A stretch of 64,000 bases of DNA from Actinokineospora diospyrosa (GCF_024171925.1 NZ_JAMTCO010000008.1:310001-374000); one strand, 5' to 3'; shown: positions 26,360 through 35,849, numbered from the stretch's first letter. Numbers and translations: made by a program. Notes: generated from the sequence alone by a model not told the origin.

Positions 26360-26830
26360 ATGACCCGAGAGTTGGTCATCGAGTTGGCCAAGCCCGCGGT
26401 CGCGGCGGTGGCGCCGGACGAGGCCCCGGTCTTCGACTCGGTCGCCCAGGCCCGGTTGACGACCTCGGGCCAGGTGCGCAAGGCGCGTCGACGTGGTCAC
26501 GACGTTCTGGGATCGGGCCTGGAGGTCGTCGTGGAGACGATCACCGACGGGTCGCTCTACATCGCGTCGGCGATGGTCGGGGTTGCGACCGAGCGGGTCG
26601 TGGTATCGGCGGGCAAACGCGTCAGCCGGTGGATCCGGAAGCTGCGCGGCAAAGGCGGTCCCGGCCCAGTCACCCTCGACGACCTCGCGGCCAAGGTAGA
26701 CGAGCGGGACCTGGAGATCATGCGACTGCGCGGCCTGCTCGCCGGAGCGGAGGCGGGACTCACCCGTGAACAGTCCGAGGCACTGGTGACGGCCATGCTG
26801 ACCGAAGTGCGAGCCCGCACGGACCGCTGA
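26360..26830 (+). CDS. Hypothetical protein next to the M48 gene
   Basis: A 156-residue protein of unknown function. The middle is a stretch of small hydrophobic residues (GSLYIASAMVGVATERVVVS) followed by a very basic segment (KRVSRWIRKLRGKGG), a layout that suits membrane association. The C-terminus is a long charged helix, probably coiled coil (ERDLEIMRLRGLL...SEALVTAMLTEVR). The ATG at 26360 has a strong GGAGG. Its stop abuts that of the reverse-strand M48 gene with no bases between. By size and layout it recalls small accessory proteins of NTPase conflict systems, but it does not match EACC1. Product function unassigned. Confidence 0.7.
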   Translation: MTRELVIELAKPAVAAVAPDEAPVFDSVAQARLTTSGQVRKARRRGHDVLGSGLEVVVETITDGSLYIASAMVGVATERVVVSAGKRVSRWIRKLRGKGGPGPVTLDDLAAKVDERDLEIMRLRGLLAGAEAGLTREQSEALVTAMLTEVRARTDR

Positions 26831-29188
26831 TCACCACCATCGCGCGAAGTGGTGTGTGTAGGCGACTATCCCGCCCACCAGCACGGTGTCGGTCAGCGCG
26901 ATCACGACGGTGCCCGACCGCGGCCACACCCCTTGGTCCGCCCGTCGGCGGCGCACGGTGGTGAGGAGCAGGACCGGCACGCTCAGCACCAGCGACAACG
27001 CGGTTCCCAGCACCGCGGCGCCCATGAACACGCTCGAGACACGCGACCAGTCGTTGCCCATGCACGTGAACGCGGACGTGCCGCACAAGGCGATGGAGTA
27101 GAGCACCGGCGCCACCACCGCGACCAGCGACGAGCAGATGAGCGCACCGAGCACACCCGCCGAGAGCGCGAGGTCCCCCGCCCGCCACGACGACCAGACG
27201 CCGGTCGCCACCGACCCGACCGCGACCACGATCAACAGCACATTGAGCAGGTACAGCGAGGCGCCGGGCACCGTCGCGACGGCGCTGAACACGTCCACAC
27301 CGCTGTGGTTGTTGGCCACCCACGCCACCCCGGCGAGCAGCACCACCACGATCGCGGCACCCACGGGTCCACGCACCACGGCCGCGCGCAACGCGGTGGG
27401 CGCCCGCAGCCGCCGTGCGCCACGCACCGGCCACAGCACGGCCACCAGCACCAGCACCGCGGTCGTCGGCCAGGTGAGCACCACCACCAGCGGGTGGTGG
27501 TGCGACAGGATCACCTCGACCGCGGGCCACGAGGACAGCGGCTCGGTCCCGGCGTAGACGGGCGAGAAGTAACGGATGATCATCTTGTTGTGCGCGGTGA
27601 ACCACACGAGCACGAAGGGGAACCACGCGACGAACCCGAGCGCGGTGGTCTTCCAGCACAGCGACCGCAACGGCGCCCCCGCGGCGGGCAACCACGCGGT
27701 GGCCGACTCCCCGACCCACTGGAGGAGGGCGACCAGCAGCACGGTGAGACCGACAACGGTCAACCCGACGTCCAGCAGTCGCAGCCACGCGGTGGTGTCG
27801 AACACCCCGAGCGTGCCCGCGTTGGCGTAGGCGGCCGACAGGGGTTCGCCGACCATGAACCCGACCACCACCGGCACGGCCCGGCGCCAAGGCGACACCC
27901 GCCGACCCGTGTACCGGGCGAGGACGGCGTCGCGCCACCCCACGACACCGGCGAACCCCGCCAGGACGCCGAGCGCGATCACCGTCGCCGGGCCGAACGC
28001 GGCGACGATCATGATGAGGCCGAGCACCCCGTTGTCGCGGGCCGTGCCCAGCAGGCTGAGGATGAACGGCAGGGAGACGGCGTCGGCCGCCACCAGCGCC
28101 CACGTGTAGGTGATCGTGGTGGCCATCGCGATCAGCGAGACACCCACGCCGACCCCGAACAGCGCGAACGCGTCGGTGGCGACGAGGTGCGCCGGGTCGC
28201 GGAGCGCGGCGAGCCTGCGCGCGGCGGTCGGGTGGATGGGGACCGGTCGGCGGCGCACCGCACCGGTGCTCGCCCTGATCGTGGTCTCGAGCACACCGCG
28301 CGGGTCGTACCGGTCGGCGGTGGCGTCGGCGAGGGTCTCGCGAGCGCGCAGGACCGAGGCTCTGGTCAGGTAGACGAGCGCGAAGAGCGCGAAGACGGAC
28401 ACCAATTGGTGCGCGCTCGGTGCTGCGGCGGTCGACGCGGCGCCGAACAAACCGGGCAGCACCAGCAACGCGACGTAGGGCACGACCACCAGCACCACGA
28501 AGGTGTTCCAGGCGGCGATCGTCAGGTAGGTGGGGCCGCTGTCGCGGTTGCGGACGTGCGCCAGTTCGTGCAGCAGGACGCCGGTGAACCCGCTGTCGGC
28601 CTGGCCGCTGGTGGTCAGCAGGTCCGCGTCGACGCGGACCGACACGCTCCGGTGCGTCCCGATGACCCTGGCCCTCCCGGGCTGCCCGCGGGGGAACTGG
28701 AGGAAGCGCGGGGACGCCGGGAGGTCGAGTTGCCGGACGACGTCGTCCAGTCGTCGCAGGTAGGGCGGGTGCGTCACCTCGTCGATGCGCCGCCAGCCAG
28801 TCCACGACCACGTGCGCGCGAGGAACCACGGTTGGGCGAAGTAGACCAGTACCGTCACCACACCGACCAGTGCGACGCCCAGGACTGACGCGAGCGCGAC
28901 GGTCCCCGCGAACGGGCGTGAGCACCAGAGGTCGCGCATCGCCCCGGGCACCAACCCCGCGTCGCCCGCCGTCGGGACCGAACGGACCGCGCCGAAGCAC
29001 GACCGCGCCGCCGCCTCGGCGTCCGGGGTGAGCAGCAGGACCAGGTGTCCGTACACGGTGGCCGAGGTCGCCGCGATCACCAGCACCAGCACGGCGAACC
29101 GGAGCGACAGCCCGGTCGGCAGCACCGACTTGTCGCTGAGCAGGGCGCGGCACCGCTCGCGGGTCAGCGGTGGCTCGGCCTTCACCAC
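26831..29188 (-). CDS. Polytopic M48-family zinc metalloprotease
   Basis: A 785-residue integral membrane protease. The zinc-binding HELAH motif (His207-His211) lies in LLHELAHVRNRDSGP, with a family-type SVRVDADLL strand before it; a third ligand could be the Glu of RARETLADATADRYDP. Many hydrophobic segments (about a dozen) lie around and after the catalytic part, far more than in HtpX/Ste24 homologues, so the C-terminal half is an unusual membrane extension. It starts with two adjacent GTG codons (29188 and 29185); the second overlaps the upstream lipoprotein stop as GTGA, so translation is coupled. It probably cleaves membrane or exported proteins; the substrate is unknown. Confidence 0.85.
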   Translation of the reverse strand: MVKAEPPLTRERCRALLSDKSVLPTGLSLRFAVLVLVIAATSATVYGHLVLLLTPDAEAAARSCFGAVRSVPTAGDAGLVPGAMRDLWCSRPFAGTVALASVLGVALVGVVTVLVYFAQPWFLARTWSWTGWRRIDEVTHPPYLRRLDDVVRQLDLPASPRFLQFPRGQPGRARVIGTHRSVSVRVDADLLTTSGQADSGFTGVLLHELAHVRNRDSGPTYLTIAAWNTFVVLVVVPYVALLVLPGLFGAASTAAAPSAHQLVSVFALFALVYLTRASVLRARETLADATADRYDPRGVLETTIRASTGAVRRRPVPIHPTAARRLAALRDPAHLVATDAFALFGVGVGVSLIAMATTITYTWALVAADAVSLPFILSLLGTARDNGVLGLIMIVAAFGPATVIALGVLAGFAGVVGWRDAVLARYTGRRVSPWRRAVPVVVGFMVGEPLSAAYANAGTLGVFDTTAWLRLLDVGLTVVGLTVLLVALLQWVGESATAWLPAAGAPLRSLCWKTTALGFVAWFPFVLVWFTAHNKMIIRYFSPVYAGTEPLSSWPAVEVILSHHHPLVVVLTWPTTAVLVLVAVLWPVRGARRLRAPTALRAAVVRGPVGAAIVVVLLAGVAWVANNHSGVDVFSAVATVPGASLYLLNVLLIVVAVGSVATGVWSSWRAGDLALSAGVLGALICSSLVAVVAPVLYSIALCGTSAFTCMGNDWSRVSSVFMGAAVLGTALSLVLSVPVLLLTTVRRRRADQGVWPRSGTVVIALTDTVLVGGIVAYTHHFARWW

Positions 29189-30066
29189 CGCGCGGTGACC
29201 TTGTCCAGGGCGCGGGTCACCACCGCGGTGAGAAGATCACCGGGGGGCGTCAGCGAGATCACCGACAGCACGATGATGGTGCCCCTGTGCGACACGATCA
29301 CCACGTCCTGGGCGAGCAGCGCGGGGCCGCCCGGCAACGAGATGGTGAGGCGGACGGCGACCGAGGCGTCGCCGATGGCGGGGGATGTCGCCCTGGCGGT
29401 GGTGAACTCCAACTTCATGGTGGACAACGTGCCCTCGAACCGGGCGCACACCTGCGGCAGCGCGTCGAAGGCGGCCATCGCCTCAGCGGTCCGGTCGCCG
29501 ACGTGCAGCAGCGACTGGCTGACCGTCGTGACGGTCGCGGCCTGGGAGAACACCGCATTCGCCGAGGCGGTCGTCCCCGGTGGGTCGTTGGCCAGCAGCG
29601 GGCACCCGGCCAACGACCCACCCAGCCCTTGCGCATCGGCGGGGATGAACCCCGGTGGGAGGTCGCCGCCGGTCAGCAGGGCGGCCCGGAGATCCTGCTC
29701 CCCTGGGATGAAGGGAGGTTTCGGGGGGAGCACCGGCGGTTCGTAGGGCTCGTGAACCGCCACCGGTCGTGACGGCCCGGTGGTGCCGGGCACGGCGGTC
29801 TTGGGCTTGCTGGTCCCGGGTCCTCTGGGGGTGGTGAGGCGCACCGACGTTCCCGCTTGCCCGGTGGCGGGGGCGGGCACCGTCTGGACAACGGCGGGGC
29901 CGGACGGGGTGGTGGCGGTGGTGGAGCCGGTCCTCGTCGGTGGGGCACTCGTCGGGTACTGGGTCACTGTGGGCATCTGGCCGCATCCGCCGATCACGCC
30001 GCAGGCCAGCAGGACTATCACCGGTCGTCGCGCAACGCGGCGAACGTGGGGGGAACACACGAACAT
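29182..30066 (-). CDS. Putative exported lipoprotein
   Basis: A 294-residue lipoprotein. The N-terminus has a basic region, a hydrophobic core and a lipobox (VIGGC, Cys28) for lipidation on the outer face of the membrane. About 90 residues of Pro/Thr/Ser-rich linker follow, then a globular region (~120-294; LLTGGDLPPGF, ANAVFSQAATV, VVIVSHRGTIIVLSVISL) that resembles sensor-like extracellular domains found in many actinobacterial lipoproteins. Its stop overlaps the M48 start codon, so the two form an operon; it may present substrates to, or regulate, the protease. The ATG at 30066 gives a sensible signal peptide. Confidence 0.8.
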   Translation of the reverse strand: MFVCSPHVRRVARRPVIVLLACGVIGGCGQMPTVTQYPTSAPPTRTGSTTATTPSGPAVVQTVPAPATGQAGTSVRLTTPRGPGTSKPKTAVPGTTGPSRPVAVHEPYEPPVLPPKPPFIPGEQDLRAALLTGGDLPPGFIPADAQGLGGSLAGCPLLANDPPGTTASANAVFSQAATVTTVSQSLLHVGDRTAEAMAAFDALPQVCARFEGTLSTMKLEFTTARATSPAIGDASVAVRLTISLPGGPALLAQDVVIVSHRGTIIVLSVISLTPPGDLLTAVVTRALDKVTARW

Positions 30067-30346
30067 CGCCGTCAGCTCTCCGTCGAAACGGTCGCACTGT
30101 GATCAAAGCATTCGGCTGCAGGCTACCCGAGAATTCCGACAATCGAGAGTAGAACGGAACCGGGAGAATCGACTTCGGAAAGACAGTGGATTCCGCACCG
30201 CCACGTACTTTTCGCGGCGATGATGGCCTACTAATGCTGCCCGCGGCCCGTGCCCCCGTGCGCGGGAGTTGCGGGTCGGGTGCGGGATGGGAGCTGAGTG
30301 GGTGCTGGGTCTGCGGGGATGGGCGGGGGCGTTTCAGGATGGGGGT

Positions 30347-30637
30347 ATGACGATGGTGGGTGGGCGGGAGTCTGTGGTGGACGAGCTGATGGCGACCCTG
30401 TTTGACCTCGGCAGTGGGGCGGTGGTGTTCCACAACCGCCTCGGGTTGTGTTGGGTGGGGGTTGCGGGGGAACTGGGTGGGGAGCTGGCTTGGTGGCAGG
30501 CCGAGGTCGTGCGTGGGCTGATGCGGCGTGGGTTGGCGGTCATCGAGGGTGGTCACGACCACTTTGGGCAGGCGCCGATTCGGCTCACCGATCAGGGGGC
30601 GATGCTGTTGCGGGAAGACCTGCCTGTCGCCGCCTGA
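30347..30637 (+). CDS. Small hypothetical protein
   Basis: A 96-residue protein without a family I recognise. It reads as alternating helices and short strands (VDELMATLFDLGSGAVVFH, AWWQAEVVRGLMRRGLAVIE, RLTDQGAMLLREDL), the last part resembling the wing end of a winged-helix domain (APIRLTDQGAMLL), so a small DNA-binding or regulatory role is conceivable. The ATG at 30347 follows AGGATGGGGG. Its stop is only 7 bp from the convergent permease gene. The 280 bp before it contain a less GC-rich tract (30085-30235) that must hold its promoter and that of the lipoprotein gene. Confidence 0.55.
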   Translation: MTMVGGRESVVDELMATLFDLGSGAVVFHNRLGLCWVGVAGELGGELAWWQAEVVRGLMRRGLAVIEGGHDHFGQAPIRLTDQGAMLLREDLPVAA

Positions 30638-30644
30638 AGGCTGG

Positions 30645-33122
30645 TCAGCCTATCGCGGCGAGCACGTCGGTTTTGGCTGCCTTGGCGGCTGGCCACAGGG
30701 CGGCGACGACGGCGGCCACGACGATGCCGGTGAGGGACGTCAGAATCACTCCTATTGGGACGGTGATGTCCCAGAGGTGTTGGCCGAACATGGCGTGTTG
30801 CATCACCGCGCCGACCGCCAGACCGAGGGTGACTCCCAGGAGTGCGCCGAAGAGGGAGATCACGATGCTCTCCACGCGGATCGTGCGTTTGACCAGCGCG
30901 CGGGAGGCGCCGATCGCGCGGAGCACGCCGATTTCCCTGGTGCGTTCCATCACCGACAGCGCGAGGGTGTTGACCACCCCGAAGACCGCGATGACGATCG
31001 CCACCCCGAACATCGCGTACAGCAGGGCGAATGCGAGCCGCTGGGCCTCGATGCCTTGGGCCACCAATCCTTCCCGGTCGGTGACCGTGACGTCAGGGCG
31101 TTGGGCGAATCCCTCCCCCAGGGCTGTGCGCGCGGTCGGGCCGGAGGCGTAGATGATCGTGAGTTGGTCGCGCAGCGGTGCCGGTGCGAGTGCGACGTCG
31201 TAGAAGATGCTCGCGCCTAGTTCGGTCGCTTCGTAGATGCCGACGATGGTGGTGTTGATGGGGGTTCTCGGGTCGGGCACCAGGGTGATGGGGGCACCGA
31301 GGCCGAGGCCGAGCATGTCGGCTTGGTTCTGGGAGATGACGACCCCGCGGCGCAGGTCGGCGACGCCCGCGGTGAGCGTGGGGGTCAGCACGGTGCCCAG
31401 GGCGTCCGGTTCGATCGCGCTGATCTTGCGTTCGGTGCGGCCGCCCGGGTAGCTGATCGGGACGATCTTGTCCCGGCTCGCGGCCGCGCGGCTGACCCCC
31501 GGCGTCGCGCGCACCTTGTCCAGCTCGCTCGGCGAGAGCACCGACGCGCCACCGGCGGCGGGTTGCAGCACCGTGGTCCCGGCGGGCACGTTCGCCCGCG
31601 TGGTGGAGGCGATCAGGGTCGCGAAGGTCGCGCTCAGCAGGCCGAAAGCGCAGATCAGGCCCAGCCCCACGGTGATCGCGGTCGCCGTGCCCGCGGTGCG
31701 GCGGGGGTCGCGGGCGGCGTTGCGCACCCCGAGCCGCACCGCCGAACCGCCGTGGCGCCGGGCCAGCCCGAGCAGCGGTCGGAAGAGCAGCACGGCCAGG
31801 GCGGGCGCCAGCAGCAGCACCCCGGCCGCGCCGACCAGCGCCGACAGCAGCCCGATGATCCGGGTCAGGTTGTCCTCGCTCGGTCCCGCGGTGGCGACGA
31901 CCGCGACCACGGCCGCCACCACCAGGCCCGACCCCAGCGCCGACCGCCGCACCAGCACGTCCTTGGGCACCACCGCGTCGGCGCGCAACGCCGCCATCGG
32001 TGGCACGAGCGCCGCCCGGCGCGCGGCGCCGGAAGCCGCCACGACGGTGACCACCACGGCGACGGCGTAACCGAGCAGGACCGCGACCGGGGAGACGGTA
32101 TAGCCGAGGTCGTCGCCCGGTCTCATCACCGCCAGCAGCACCGGTCCGAGGCCGATCCCGATCAGCGTGCCGATCGTCCCGCCGACCAGGCCCAGGACCA
32201 GCGCCTCGGCCACGACGGCCACCCGGATCTGGCGGCGCTTGGCACCGATCGCGCGCAGCAGGGCGAACTGCCTGGTCCGCTGGGTGACCAGCATGGTGAA
32301 GGTGTTCGCGATCACGACCATGCCGACCAGCAGCGCGATGGCCGCCAGCGGCAGCAACGTCTCACGCAACTCCCGCGCGGTGTCGTCGGACTCGGCAGCG
32401 GCGGCCGCGGCGAGCTCCGACCCGGTCGACACCACATATCCGACGCCCAACGCGGCCCGCACAACCGCGTCCGGGTCCACTCCGGACTGAACGACCAGTT
32501 CGACCCGGCTCAGCCGCTCACCCAACAGCGCCCGCGCGGACTCCCGGTCGTAGGCCACGGCGGGCACCGGGTCGGCGCCGTCACCCGAGCGCGGGCCCAG
32601 CGAGACGTAGTCGAACAGGCCCGACACGACCGCGTCGCGCGCGCGGCCGTCCGACAGCAGCACCGTCGTCCGGTCGCCGACCCCCAGGCCGGATTTCCCC
32701 GCCTCGGTCCGGCCGATCGCGATCTCGCCGGGGCCGCGGGGCGCGCGGCCGTCGGTCAGGGTGAACCGGCCGGAGTCGTCCCAGTTGGTGCCCGCCCGGT
32801 CCAGCACGGTCGTGGCGGCGACGAGCTTGCCGTCTCGACCGATCAACCCCGCCTTGCCGACCACGACCTCGTGGACACGCTGCACCCCCGGCAGCCCGCG
32901 GAGCCTCTTGGCGGTGCTGGAGGACATCGTCGTGCTCGCGTCGGCGGCCCGCACCGCCACACCGACATCCCCACGGGTCTTCGTGCCCGCCAGCGATGTG
33001 GCGACCGAGTCCGCGGCGACCCAGCTCGCCACCGTGGCCGCGACCCCCAGCGCGATCGCCAGCAGCGTCATGGCGAGCCTGCCCTTGTGCGCGAGCAACT
33101 CCCGCGGCATGGCCTTGAGCAT
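30645..33122 (-). CDS. ABC transporter permease, FtsX/MacB-type
   Basis: An 825-residue membrane permease with two FtsX modules in one chain. The first helix (LAMTLLAIALGVAATVASWVA) is followed by a large extracellular domain (~50-260), a three-helix FtsX block (LLPLAAIALLVGMVVIANTF and LGLVGGTIGTLIGIGLG), a central pair, a second extracellular domain (~490-690) and the final FtsX block with FGVVNTLALSVMERTREIGVLRAIG split by the family motif MERTREIGVLRA. The ATG at 33122 overlaps the ATPase stop by one base (TGATG). With that ATPase it forms an exporter of the type that extrudes lipids, antibiotics or peptides, and is controlled by the divergent two-component system. Confidence 0.92.
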   Translation of the reverse strand: MLKAMPRELLAHKGRLAMTLLAIALGVAATVASWVAADSVATSLAGTKTRGDVGVAVRAADASTTMSSSTAKRLRGLPGVQRVHEVVVGKAGLIGRDGKLVAATTVLDRAGTNWDDSGRFTLTDGRAPRGPGEIAIGRTEAGKSGLGVGDRTTVLLSDGRARDAVVSGLFDYVSLGPRSGDGADPVPAVAYDRESARALLGERLSRVELVVQSGVDPDAVVRAALGVGYVVSTGSELAAAAAAESDDTARELRETLLPLAAIALLVGMVVIANTFTMLVTQRTRQFALLRAIGAKRRQIRVAVVAEALVLGLVGGTIGTLIGIGLGPVLLAVMRPGDDLGYTVSPVAVLLGYAVAVVVTVVAASGAARRAALVPPMAALRADAVVPKDVLVRRSALGSGLVVAAVVAVVATAGPSEDNLTRIIGLLSALVGAAGVLLLAPALAVLLFRPLLGLARRHGGSAVRLGVRNAARDPRRTAGTATAITVGLGLICAFGLLSATFATLIASTTRANVPAGTTVLQPAAGGASVLSPSELDKVRATPGVSRAAASRDKIVPISYPGGRTERKISAIEPDALGTVLTPTLTAGVADLRRGVVISQNQADMLGLGLGAPITLVPDPRTPINTTIVGIYEATELGASIFYDVALAPAPLRDQLTIIYASGPTARTALGEGFAQRPDVTVTDREGLVAQGIEAQRLAFALLYAMFGVAIVIAVFGVVNTLALSVMERTREIGVLRAIGASRALVKRTIRVESIVISLFGALLGVTLGLAVGAVMQHAMFGQHLWDITVPIGVILTSLTGIVVAAVVAALWPAAKAAKTDVLAAIG

Positions 33123-33865
33123 CAGGCGCCCGCCCTCTCCAGCGACTTCAGCCGATCGAGGACCGTCTCGGCCGTGGGCGCCTGCACCTCGTCGACGATG
33201 CGGCCGTCCGCCAGCAGCAGCACCCGGTCCGCGTACACCGCGGCGACCGGGTCGTGGGTCACCATCACCACGGTCTGCCCCGCCTCGTCGACGCTGTCGC
33301 GCAGGAAACCCAACAGCTCGCGGGAGGTCCGCGAGTCGAGCGCACCGGTCGGTTCGTCGGCGAACACCACGTCCGGCCCGGTGATCAGGGCGCGGGCGCA
33401 CGCGACCCGCTGCTGCTGACCGCCGGAGAGCTGGCTCGGGCGGTGGTCGAGCCGGTGCCCGAGCCCGAGCGCGCCGACGACCCGGTCGAGCAGCTGCGGG
33501 TCGGGGCGGCGCCCCGCGAGGTCCAGCGGGAGGGTGATGTTCTCCGCCGCGGTGAGCGTGGGCACCAGGTTGAACGCCTGGAAGACGAACCCGATCCGGT
33601 CCCGGCGCAGGTCGGTCAGCTCGTCGTCGGACAGCCCGGTGATCTTCGTGTCGCCGACCCAGATGGTGCCGCCGGTCGGCGCGTCGAGCCCGGCGAGGCA
33701 GTGCAGGAGAGTGGACTTGCCCGACCCGGACGGGCCCATGATCGCGGTGAACGCCCCACGCCGGACCCGCACCTCGATGCCGTCCAGCGCGATCACCCGG
33801 GCGGCGCCCGAGCCGTACACCTTGCTCAGCCCGGTGGCCCGGATGGCGGCGGTGGTTGTTGTCAT
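33122..33865 (-). CDS. ABC transporter ATP-binding protein
   Basis: A 247-residue LolD/MacB-like ATPase that powers the FtsX permease encoded next to it. All nucleotide-binding motifs are intact: Walker A GPSGSGKSTL, Q-loop VFQAFNLVP, signature LSGGQQQRVACARAL, Walker B VVFADEPTGALD and switch VMVTHDP. The ATG at 33865 gives the standard family start (MTTTTAAIRATGLSKVYGSG). Its stop overlaps the permease start codon. The promoter is shared with the histidine kinase across a 131-bp gap that contains paired direct repeats. Confidence 0.95.
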   Translation of the reverse strand: MTTTTAAIRATGLSKVYGSGAARVIALDGIEVRVRRGAFTAIMGPSGSGKSTLLHCLAGLDAPTGGTIWVGDTKITGLSDDELTDLRRDRIGFVFQAFNLVPTLTAAENITLPLDLAGRRPDPQLLDRVVGALGLGHRLDHRPSQLSGGQQQRVACARALITGPDVVFADEPTGALDSRTSRELLGFLRDSVDEAGQTVVMVTHDPVAAVYADRVLLLADGRIVDEVQAPTAETVLDRLKSLERAGA

Positions 33866-33928
33866 GGCACCGAATCGTGGCCCGCGAGCACCTCGGTCGC
33901 GTCGGCCGAAGGGCGTCGCGCGCCCGCT

Positions 33929-33962
33929 ACTTAAGTGACAACGGGCGCCGACTTTAGTGCAA
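33929..33962. promoter_or_regulatory. Direct repeat ACTTnAGTGnmA between transporter and two-component genes
   Basis: ACTTAAGTGACA (33929-33940) and ACTTTAGTGCAA (33951-33962) are 22 bp apart, two helical turns. They sit in the divergent promoter region of the ABC operon and the kinase/regulator operon. The likely ligand is the NarL-type regulator encoded at 35199-35849. Confidence 0.5.
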
Positions 33963-33984
33963 TTCACCTGCCGCGGGCCGCCGA

Positions 33985-33990
33985 TAGGCT
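33985..33990 (+). promoter_or_regulatory. -10 element of a probable leaderless kinase transcript
   Basis: TAGGCT (TAnnnT) lies 6 bases before the GTG at 33997, with no ribosome site between. This is the same layout as at 18724-18729. Confidence 0.4.
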
Positions 33991-33996
33991 GGCGGC

Positions 33997-35202
33997 GTGC
34001 CGGAACAATCGCGGGCGCCCGGCACACGACCGCCGTGGCCGGGCAGCCTGGAATCGTGGGTCGTGGGCGCCGTCCTGGTGGCGGGTTCGTTCCTGCCCAT
34101 TCGACGGGGCCTGCCGATGTGGTTCTCGCAACGGTGGCTGGATCTCACCGGCGCGCCGCCCGCCCTGCACGGCGCGGTGTGCGCGGCATCGTCCCTGGTG
34201 GCCGTCGCACTGGTGCCGCGGCGGGTGTGGCCGTTGCTGGCGGTGGCGGCGCTGGCGTGGTTGTCGCGCGGGGTGTGGACGCCCCTGGGGGTGGCGTCCT
34301 ACTTGATCGCGACGCGCCCGCGCCGCCCGGCGGTGTTGGCCGCGTACGGGGGTGGCGCCTCGGTGTTGGTCGTGCTGCCGGACTTCGCCACCGCCGCGGC
34401 GGGCGCCCTGCCCTGGTCGGACGCGGTGGGCGCGGTCGGCGGCGCGGCGCTGTTCGTGTGGCTGCCGTTCGCGGTCGGGCTGTGGGTCGGCGCGCGGAGG
34501 CAGGTGCTCGACGGCCTGCGCGACAGCGCCCGGGAACGGGACCGCCGCGAGCGGGCGCGCGCCGAGGAGGTGCGGGTCAAGGAGCGGGCCCGCATCGCCC
34601 GCGACATGCACGACGTGGTGGCGCACCGGGTGTCGCTGATGGTGCTGCACGCGGGCGCGCTGGAGGTCAACACCACCGACGAGAAGGCGGCGGCCGCCGC
34701 CGCGCTCATCCGCACCACGGGCCGGGAGGCGCTGGCCCAACTGCGGGACGTGCTGGGCGTGTTGCGCTCGGGCGAGCAGGTCGCGCTCGAGCAGTTGCGG
34801 CCGTCGGCGACCCTCGCCGGGATCGACGCGCTGCTCGAGCAGTCCAGGGCCGCGGGCATCCCGGTCCGCCGCGTGGACGAGGGCGACCCGCGTGACCTGC
34901 CGGTCCTCGTCCAGCACGCCGCGTACCGGGTGGTCCAGGAGGCGTTGACCAACGTGCACAAGCACGCGGGCCAGGTGCCGACCGAGGTCGTCGTGCGCTA
35001 CCTGCCCGCCGCGCTCGAGGTGATCGTGTCCAACGAGGTCATCGGCCGGCCGCCGCCGCGGTTGCCCGGCGGCGGGCTCGGCCTGGTCGGCCTGCGGGAG
35101 CGGGTCGAGGTCCTCGGTGGCCGCTTCACCGCCCGGCGCGGGCCCGCGGGTTTCTCGGTGAACGCCCTGCTCCCGTCGACAAGCCCCGGGGAGCGGCCGT
35201 GA
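33997..35202 (+). CDS. NarL-family sensor histidine kinase
   Basis: A 401-residue membrane kinase. The N-terminal ~170 residues have about five hydrophobic segments. A linker of charged residues leads to HisKA_3 with ARIARDMHDVVAHRVSLM, whose DMHD His is the phosphoacceptor, then a HATPase_c domain with VVQEALTNVHKHAG and a GGLGLVGLRERV glycine-rich loop. The GTG at 33997 lies 6 bases after a -10-like TAGGCT. Its stop overlaps the regulator start as GTGA. It senses an envelope or drug signal, presumably for the divergent transporter. Confidence 0.92.
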   Translation: MPEQSRAPGTRPPWPGSLESWVVGAVLVAGSFLPIRRGLPMWFSQRWLDLTGAPPALHGAVCAASSLVAVALVPRRVWPLLAVAALAWLSRGVWTPLGVASYLIATRPRRPAVLAAYGGGASVLVVLPDFATAAAGALPWSDAVGAVGGAALFVWLPFAVGLWVGARRQVLDGLRDSARERDRRERARAEEVRVKERARIARDMHDVVAHRVSLMVLHAGALEVNTTDEKAAAAAALIRTTGREALAQLRDVLGVLRSGEQVALEQLRPSATLAGIDALLEQSRAAGIPVRRVDEGDPRDLPVLVQHAAYRVVQEALTNVHKHAGQVPTEVVVRYLPAALEVIVSNEVIGRPPPRLPGGGLGLVGLRERVEVLGGRFTARRGPAGFSVNALLPSTSPGERP

Positions 35203-35849
35203 TCCGGGTCCTGATCGTCGACGACGAGGCGCTCGTGCGCACCGGCCTGGCCATGATCCTCGCACCGGCCACCGACCTGGAGGTCGTCGCCGAGGCCGTC
35301 GACGGCGCGGGTGCCCTCGACGCGGTGACCCGGCACCGGGTCGACGTGGTGCTGATGGACGTGCGGATGCCGGGCGTGGACGGGCTGAGCGCGCTCGAGC
35401 GGATCGCCGAGCGGCCGGACCCGCCGAAGGTCATCATGCTCACCACGTTCGACCTCGACGACTACGTCCACCGCGCCCTGCGCGCGGGCGCGTCGGGTTT
35501 CCTGCTCAAGGACACCCCGCCCCGAGACCTGGTGACCGCGGTCCGCCTCGTCGCGGGTGGCGACGCGATGCTCGCCCCGAGCGTCACCAAGCGGCTGATC
35601 ACCGCCTTCGCCGAGCGGCGACCCGCGCGGGCCGCGGCGGCGCGCGAGCGGCTGCAGGTGCTCACCACGCGTGAACAGGACGTCGTCAAGGCTGTGGCCC
35701 GCGGGTTGTCCAATGCCGACATCGGTCGCGAACTCGCGATGAGCGAAGCGACCGTCAAAGCGCACGTGAGCCGCGCACTGGCCAAACTCGGACTCACCAA
35801 CCGCGTCCAGGCCGCGATTCTCGTGCACGACACCGGGTTGGCCACCTGA
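35199..35849 (+). CDS. NarL/LuxR-type response regulator
   Basis: A 216-residue regulator: receiver domain with VDDEALVRTGL, phosphoacceptor Asp in VLMDVRMPGVDG and Lys in LKDTPP; and a C-terminal LuxR-type helix-turn-helix (LTTREQDVVKAVARGLSNADIGRELAM and following ATVKAHVSRALAKLG). The GTG at 35199 overlaps the kinase stop. It most likely binds the ACTT-type repeats at 33929-33962 and switches on the ABC exporter. All key residues are present. Confidence 0.93.
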   Translation: MIRVLIVDDEALVRTGLAMILAPATDLEVVAEAVDGAGALDAVTRHRVDVVLMDVRMPGVDGLSALERIAERPDPPKVIMLTTFDLDDYVHRALRAGASGFLLKDTPPRDLVTAVRLVAGGDAMLAPSVTKRLITAFAERRPARAAAARERLQVLTTREQDVVKAVARGLSNADIGRELAMSEATVKAHVSRALAKLGLTNRVQAAILVHDTGLAT

